From the NCBI RefSeq assembly GCF_050947335.1, contig NC_134989.1:11603501-11667500 (forward strand): 64,000 nt of DNA, in the 5' to 3' direction. Shown here piece after piece: positions 60,640-64,000 of the stretch. A program made the position numbers and the translations under genes. This stretch comes from Megachile rotundata (taxonomy: Eukaryota > Arthropoda > Insecta > Hymenoptera > Megachilidae). The notes under the pieces are model-generated. The model ran no database searches, had not been told where the DNA came from, and saw nothing but the letters and a program-made list of their open reading frames with translations. Within the stretch, counting starts at the first letter, position 1, and every line of letters begins with the position of its first letter.

Positions 60640-61400
60640 GGATTTGCGGTATGGGGATTTGGGGATTTGGGGATTTGGGGATTTGGGGAACTGGGGATTT
60701 GGGGATTTGGGGAACTGGGGATGTGGGGATTTGGGGATTTGGGGATTTGGGGAACTGGGGATTTGGGGAACTAGGGATTTGGGGATTTGGGGATTTGGGG
60801 ATTTGGGGATTTGGGGAACTGGGGATTTGGGGATTTGGGGAACTGGGGATTTGGGGATTTGGGGATTTGGGGATTTGGGGATTTGGGGATTTGGGGATTT
60901 GGGGAATTGGGAATTTGGGGATTTGGGGAATTGGGAATTCGGGGATGTAGAGATGTGGAGATGTGGAGATGTGAAAATTTGGGGAACTGGGATTTGGGGT
61001 TTGGGGATTTGGGGATTTGGGATTTGGGAAACTGGGAATTTGGGAATTTGGGGAATTGGGGATTTGGGGATTTGGGGAACTGGGGATTTGGGAATGTAGA
61101 AATATGGAGATTTGGAAATTTGCTGAACTGGGATTTGGGGATTTGGGGATTTGGGATTTGGGATTTGGGATTTGGGATTTGGGGAACTGGGAATTTGAGG
61201 ATTTGGGGATGTAGAGATATGGAGATGTGGAAATTTGGGGAACTGGGATTTGAGGATCTGAGGATGTGAATATGTGAGAATTTGGGGATGTGAGTATATG
61301 AAAATATGGATATCTGGAAATTTAAGGATTTGAGGATGTGAATATGTGAGAATTTGGGGATGTGAGTATATGAACATATGGAAATCTAGAAATTTGATGA
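60640..61400 (+). repeat. GGGGATTT minisatellite with G-quadruplex potential
   Basis: Runs of GGGGATTTGGGGATTTGGGG and GGGGAACTGGGG fill 60655-60940. Further right the units degenerate and gain a longer period (AATATGTGAGAATTTGGGGA recurs at about 61267 and 61340). Four or more G4 tracts with 4-base loops occur many times on the plus strand. Six frames appear open because of the repeat. Confidence 0.93.
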
Positions 61401-62548
61401 CATGGGAATGTGGGATTTGGTTTTAAAAATTTCCATGTGAAAATGTATGTCAAAATATGAATTTGATGAAATAGCAAAAGTGTAAGATTTAAAAATTCAA
61501 AGACTTGAAAATTTGTAAATATGTACCTCCAAAAATGAAACCAATTTACAGTACAAGAGAAATAGCAAAATTTTGAGATTTACAAAATTAAAAAAATTGA
61601 AAATTGTTGAAATTAGGTCACCCTAGAAAATTATAAAATGGATTGAAGCAATTAGTGATTTAAAGAAGTTCCAAAAAATGCAATTGTTCAGTCGTCTCTC
61701 AAGGAGAGCTAGAAACGAAATTGGCGCAGAATTTCTGCACGAGCGCTTGCACGAAGAAATAAATCCTTCTCGTCGAATGATCGCTCGTTAACGACGGAAC
61801 AACAGTTATCGATGATTCGATGCGTTCGTTCGTTTCATTAACTTCATTTTTTTTTATTCTATTCGAACGCGAATCTACGAGTCACGATCGGTTCAAACGA
61901 GATTTCGTTTCGTGCAGGTCGACGGATTTATTTTGTCTCGGCTCGTGTTCGCACAGTACAACAACAGAAAAAAAAAAAACGAGAAAAGAGAGAAAGCGAG
62001 ATAGGCGTTTTTGGGCACGGAAATCAAATAAAAAAAAACGTGGAGTAAAAATAGAAATAAAATACAAGGTTGAACGAGGAAATATTTCGAGCAATCTGGA
62101 CCGTGTTATCGCGTCCTCGACGATTTGCATTTGTATCGCTGTATATTTATCGGTCACCTTTTCGCGCGTATTTTTGAAATTAATTAACACCCCGCCCTGG
62201 CTATTTATCTCGGACGTATCCTTGCATTTGCATCGAACCACTTATCGGACTATTTCCCTTTATTTCGCGACGAGAAGATAAGCTTGTATCCCTCGTAAGT
62301 ACCTGTGTTCGTGTTAATTAGACTATATTTTATAACCGCGGAATCTACGTCAATTTGGCACTGTTGTTTCTGTTGAAGGCGAGGAGATTCGTGGTCGAAT
62401 AAATTATATATAGAACGAGTAAGGTATTTATTCAAGAACGATTACAAAATGCACAATTACGTGAGGAAAATTAGAGAACAAAATTGAAACGAAACATGCG
62501 AATGTAAGGAGAAATATTAATGGTAATTAATTCCGTTAGATGTAAATG
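61401..62548 (+). other. Intronic spacer
   Basis: The frames at 61820-62281 (plus, 153 codons) and 61882-62241 (minus) overlap in a purine-rich and pyrimidine-rich patch and have no recognisable features. Confidence 0.3.
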
Positions 62549-62793
62549 TTAACCCTTTACGCTCAAGAGGTGATTCTCAGTCACCATTTTATTTAATACA
62601 ATAATTTAAAATAAGCATTTTTTAAACGATTCTATGATATGACACGTGAGATGTATAAACACAGTGAAACAAACAATAGTGGGAATTATTGGTAGAGAAA
62701 TAATAACCTCAAAAGAATTCATTTAACTTTTTAAATAAGTTTTAAAGTTGCTGTTTGCAAACAGTCAAATTGCTTTCGAGCGCAAAGGGTTAA
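62549..62793. mobile_element. Second small piggyBac-like MITE with TTAA duplication
   Basis: TTAA at 62549-62552 and 62790-62793 flanks 237 bases with inverted ends CCCTTTACGCTC and, reversed, CCCTTTGCGCTC. The left end continues GGTGATTCTCAGTCACC, a small palindrome. It is related to the element at 52490 by its ends but differs inside. Confidence 0.85.
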
Positions 62794-62839
62794 TTCGTGT
62801 ATCGTTTTATCACCAATAGTTTCTTCCGAGCAAAGAGGT

Positions 62840-63830
62840 GTTGAATACCCATAATTCTTAAGTTCTCAAACTCTGAAATCTCCAAACCGTCATATCCTCA
62901 TATTCTCAAATCCCTGAATTCTCAAGTCCCCAAACTCTCAAATACCCAAACCCTCATATTCTGATATTCTCAAATCCCTAAACTCTCAAATACCCAAACC
63001 CTCATATACTCATATTCTCAAATCCCTAAATTCTCAAATCACCAAATCTTCATATCCTCATATTCTCAAATCCCCAAATTCTCAAATCCCCAAATCTCCA
63101 TATCCTCATATTCTCAAATACCCAAATTCTCAAATCCCCAAATTTTCAAATCCCCAAATTCTCAAATCCCCAAATTCTCAAATTCCCAAATTCTCAAATC
63201 TCCAAATTCTCAAATTCCCAAATTCTCAAATCCCCAAATTTTCAAATCCCCAAATTCTCAAATCCCCAAATTCTCAAATCTCCAAATTCTCAAATTCCCA
63301 AATTCTCAAATCCCCAAATTCTCAAATCCCCAAACTCTTAAATCCCCAAACCCTAATATCCTCATATTCTCAAATCCCCAAACTCTCAAATCCCCAAACC
63401 CTCATATCCTCATATTCTCAAATCCCCAAACTCTCAAATCCCCAAATTCTCAAATCCCCAAACTCTTAAATCCCCAAACCCTAATATCCTCATATTCTCA
63501 AATCCCTAAATTCTCAAATCCCCAAACTCTCAAATCCCTGCATTCTCAAATCCCCAAATCCTCCTATCCCCAAATTCTCAAATCCCTAAATTCTTAAATC
63601 TCCAAATTTTCAAATCCCTAAATCCCCCTAAATTTTCGAATCACCCCCTCCTCTAAATCTGCAAATCCTTCAACTCCCAAACGACCAACTCCCAAAATTT
63701 CCCAACACCCTAAGACTTCTACACCCCACCTTCCTAATCCCCACCTTCCCACTTCCAAAAGTCCCCAAAAAAATCGCAAAGTCCCAAAATTCCAAATTTC
63801 CAAATCTCCCAAATACAAAAAAGCCTATTA
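62840..63830 (-). repeat. C-rich minisatellite (CAAATCCCCAAATTCT type)
   Basis: About 800 bases of CAAATCCCCAAATTCT units, with a longer unit marked by CCCTCATATCCTCATATTCT, fade into C-rich sequence by 63830. The orientation is opposite to the 60.6-kb array. Confidence 0.92.
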
Positions 63831-64000
63831 CCAAAATCGTTAAACTCCCAAACACATAGTAGAAAAGCATGCATCTAGGTGGCTGAATGTAGGTCGGGTC
63901 CGGTGCAGGCTCGCTGTTTATCCTAGAGATCCTGTTAATCCAGTCGGTAATCCTTTCTCCGAAGTTCGCTTTTAATAGCCGTTAAATCCCTGGCAAGTGT
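63831..64000 (+). other. Right edge, unique sequence
   Basis: Non-repetitive sequence with no supported exon in the visible 170 bases. Confidence 0.3.

Noticed and set aside
60502..61377. 291-codon Pro/Ser/Ile-rich frame on the minus strand and Gly/Trp/Leu frames on the plus strand
   Set aside because: These are translations of the GGGGATTT minisatellite in different frames.
62840..63640. Regular repeats considered as a CRISPR-like array
   Set aside because: Units are contiguous with no unique spacers, and the setting is an insect intron.

Overview
The window looks like nuclear DNA of an insect. It is AT-rich, with short phase-consistent GT-AG introns, insect-type effector caspase and CLIP-protease genes, a mariner relic and short TTAA-flanked repeats. 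The CLIP-protease genes, similar to bee venom serine proteases, suggest Hymenoptera, probably a bee. That placement is inference. No database search was possible; exon models were built by following reading frame and splice phase.

Region 1 (1-16828) is gene-dense and conserved. In order it holds a KNTC1/Rod N-terminus (minus, runs off the left edge), PRPF18 (plus), pyrroline-5-carboxylate reductase (minus), ARL13B-like (plus), an effector caspase (minus), SEC6/EXOC3 (minus, one exon) and a membrane-anchored ENPP-family phosphodiesterase (plus). Three head-to-head pairs probably share promoters or nearby regulation: KNTC1/PRPF18, P5CR/ARL13B and SEC6/ENPP.

Region 2 (about 17560-42063) is a tandem array of secreted CLIP-domain trypsin-like proteases. 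Four copies, here A to D, have complete six-exon coding models, all plus strand, each with its own TATA and initiator-like promoter. A decayed copy lies at 19165-20960, and leftover flank or intron pieces lie at 17564-18566 and 29288-30830. The intact copies differ mainly at the activation site (changed in B and C) and in a loop before the catalytic Asp (shortened in D). A deleted mariner and a 737-bp foldback element have inserted. Paralogous units give readable empty sites for both.

Region 3 (42875-45639) is the inorganic pyrophosphatase gene (Nurf-38/PPA1), with two candidate last exons.

Region 4 (45640-64000) has one recognisable coding exon: a signal-peptide exon at 49196-49297 behind a CpG-rich promoter-like stretch. 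Its intron appears to run past the right edge. That stretch carries successive G-rich or C-rich minisatellites in both orientations, several with 130-160 bp higher-order periods. It also holds two small TTAA-flanked inverted-repeat elements and an indel-free 56-unit satellite of 15 bp. The same G-rich or C-rich repeat family sits in the third CDS-interrupting region (exon 2-3 intron) of all four proteases.
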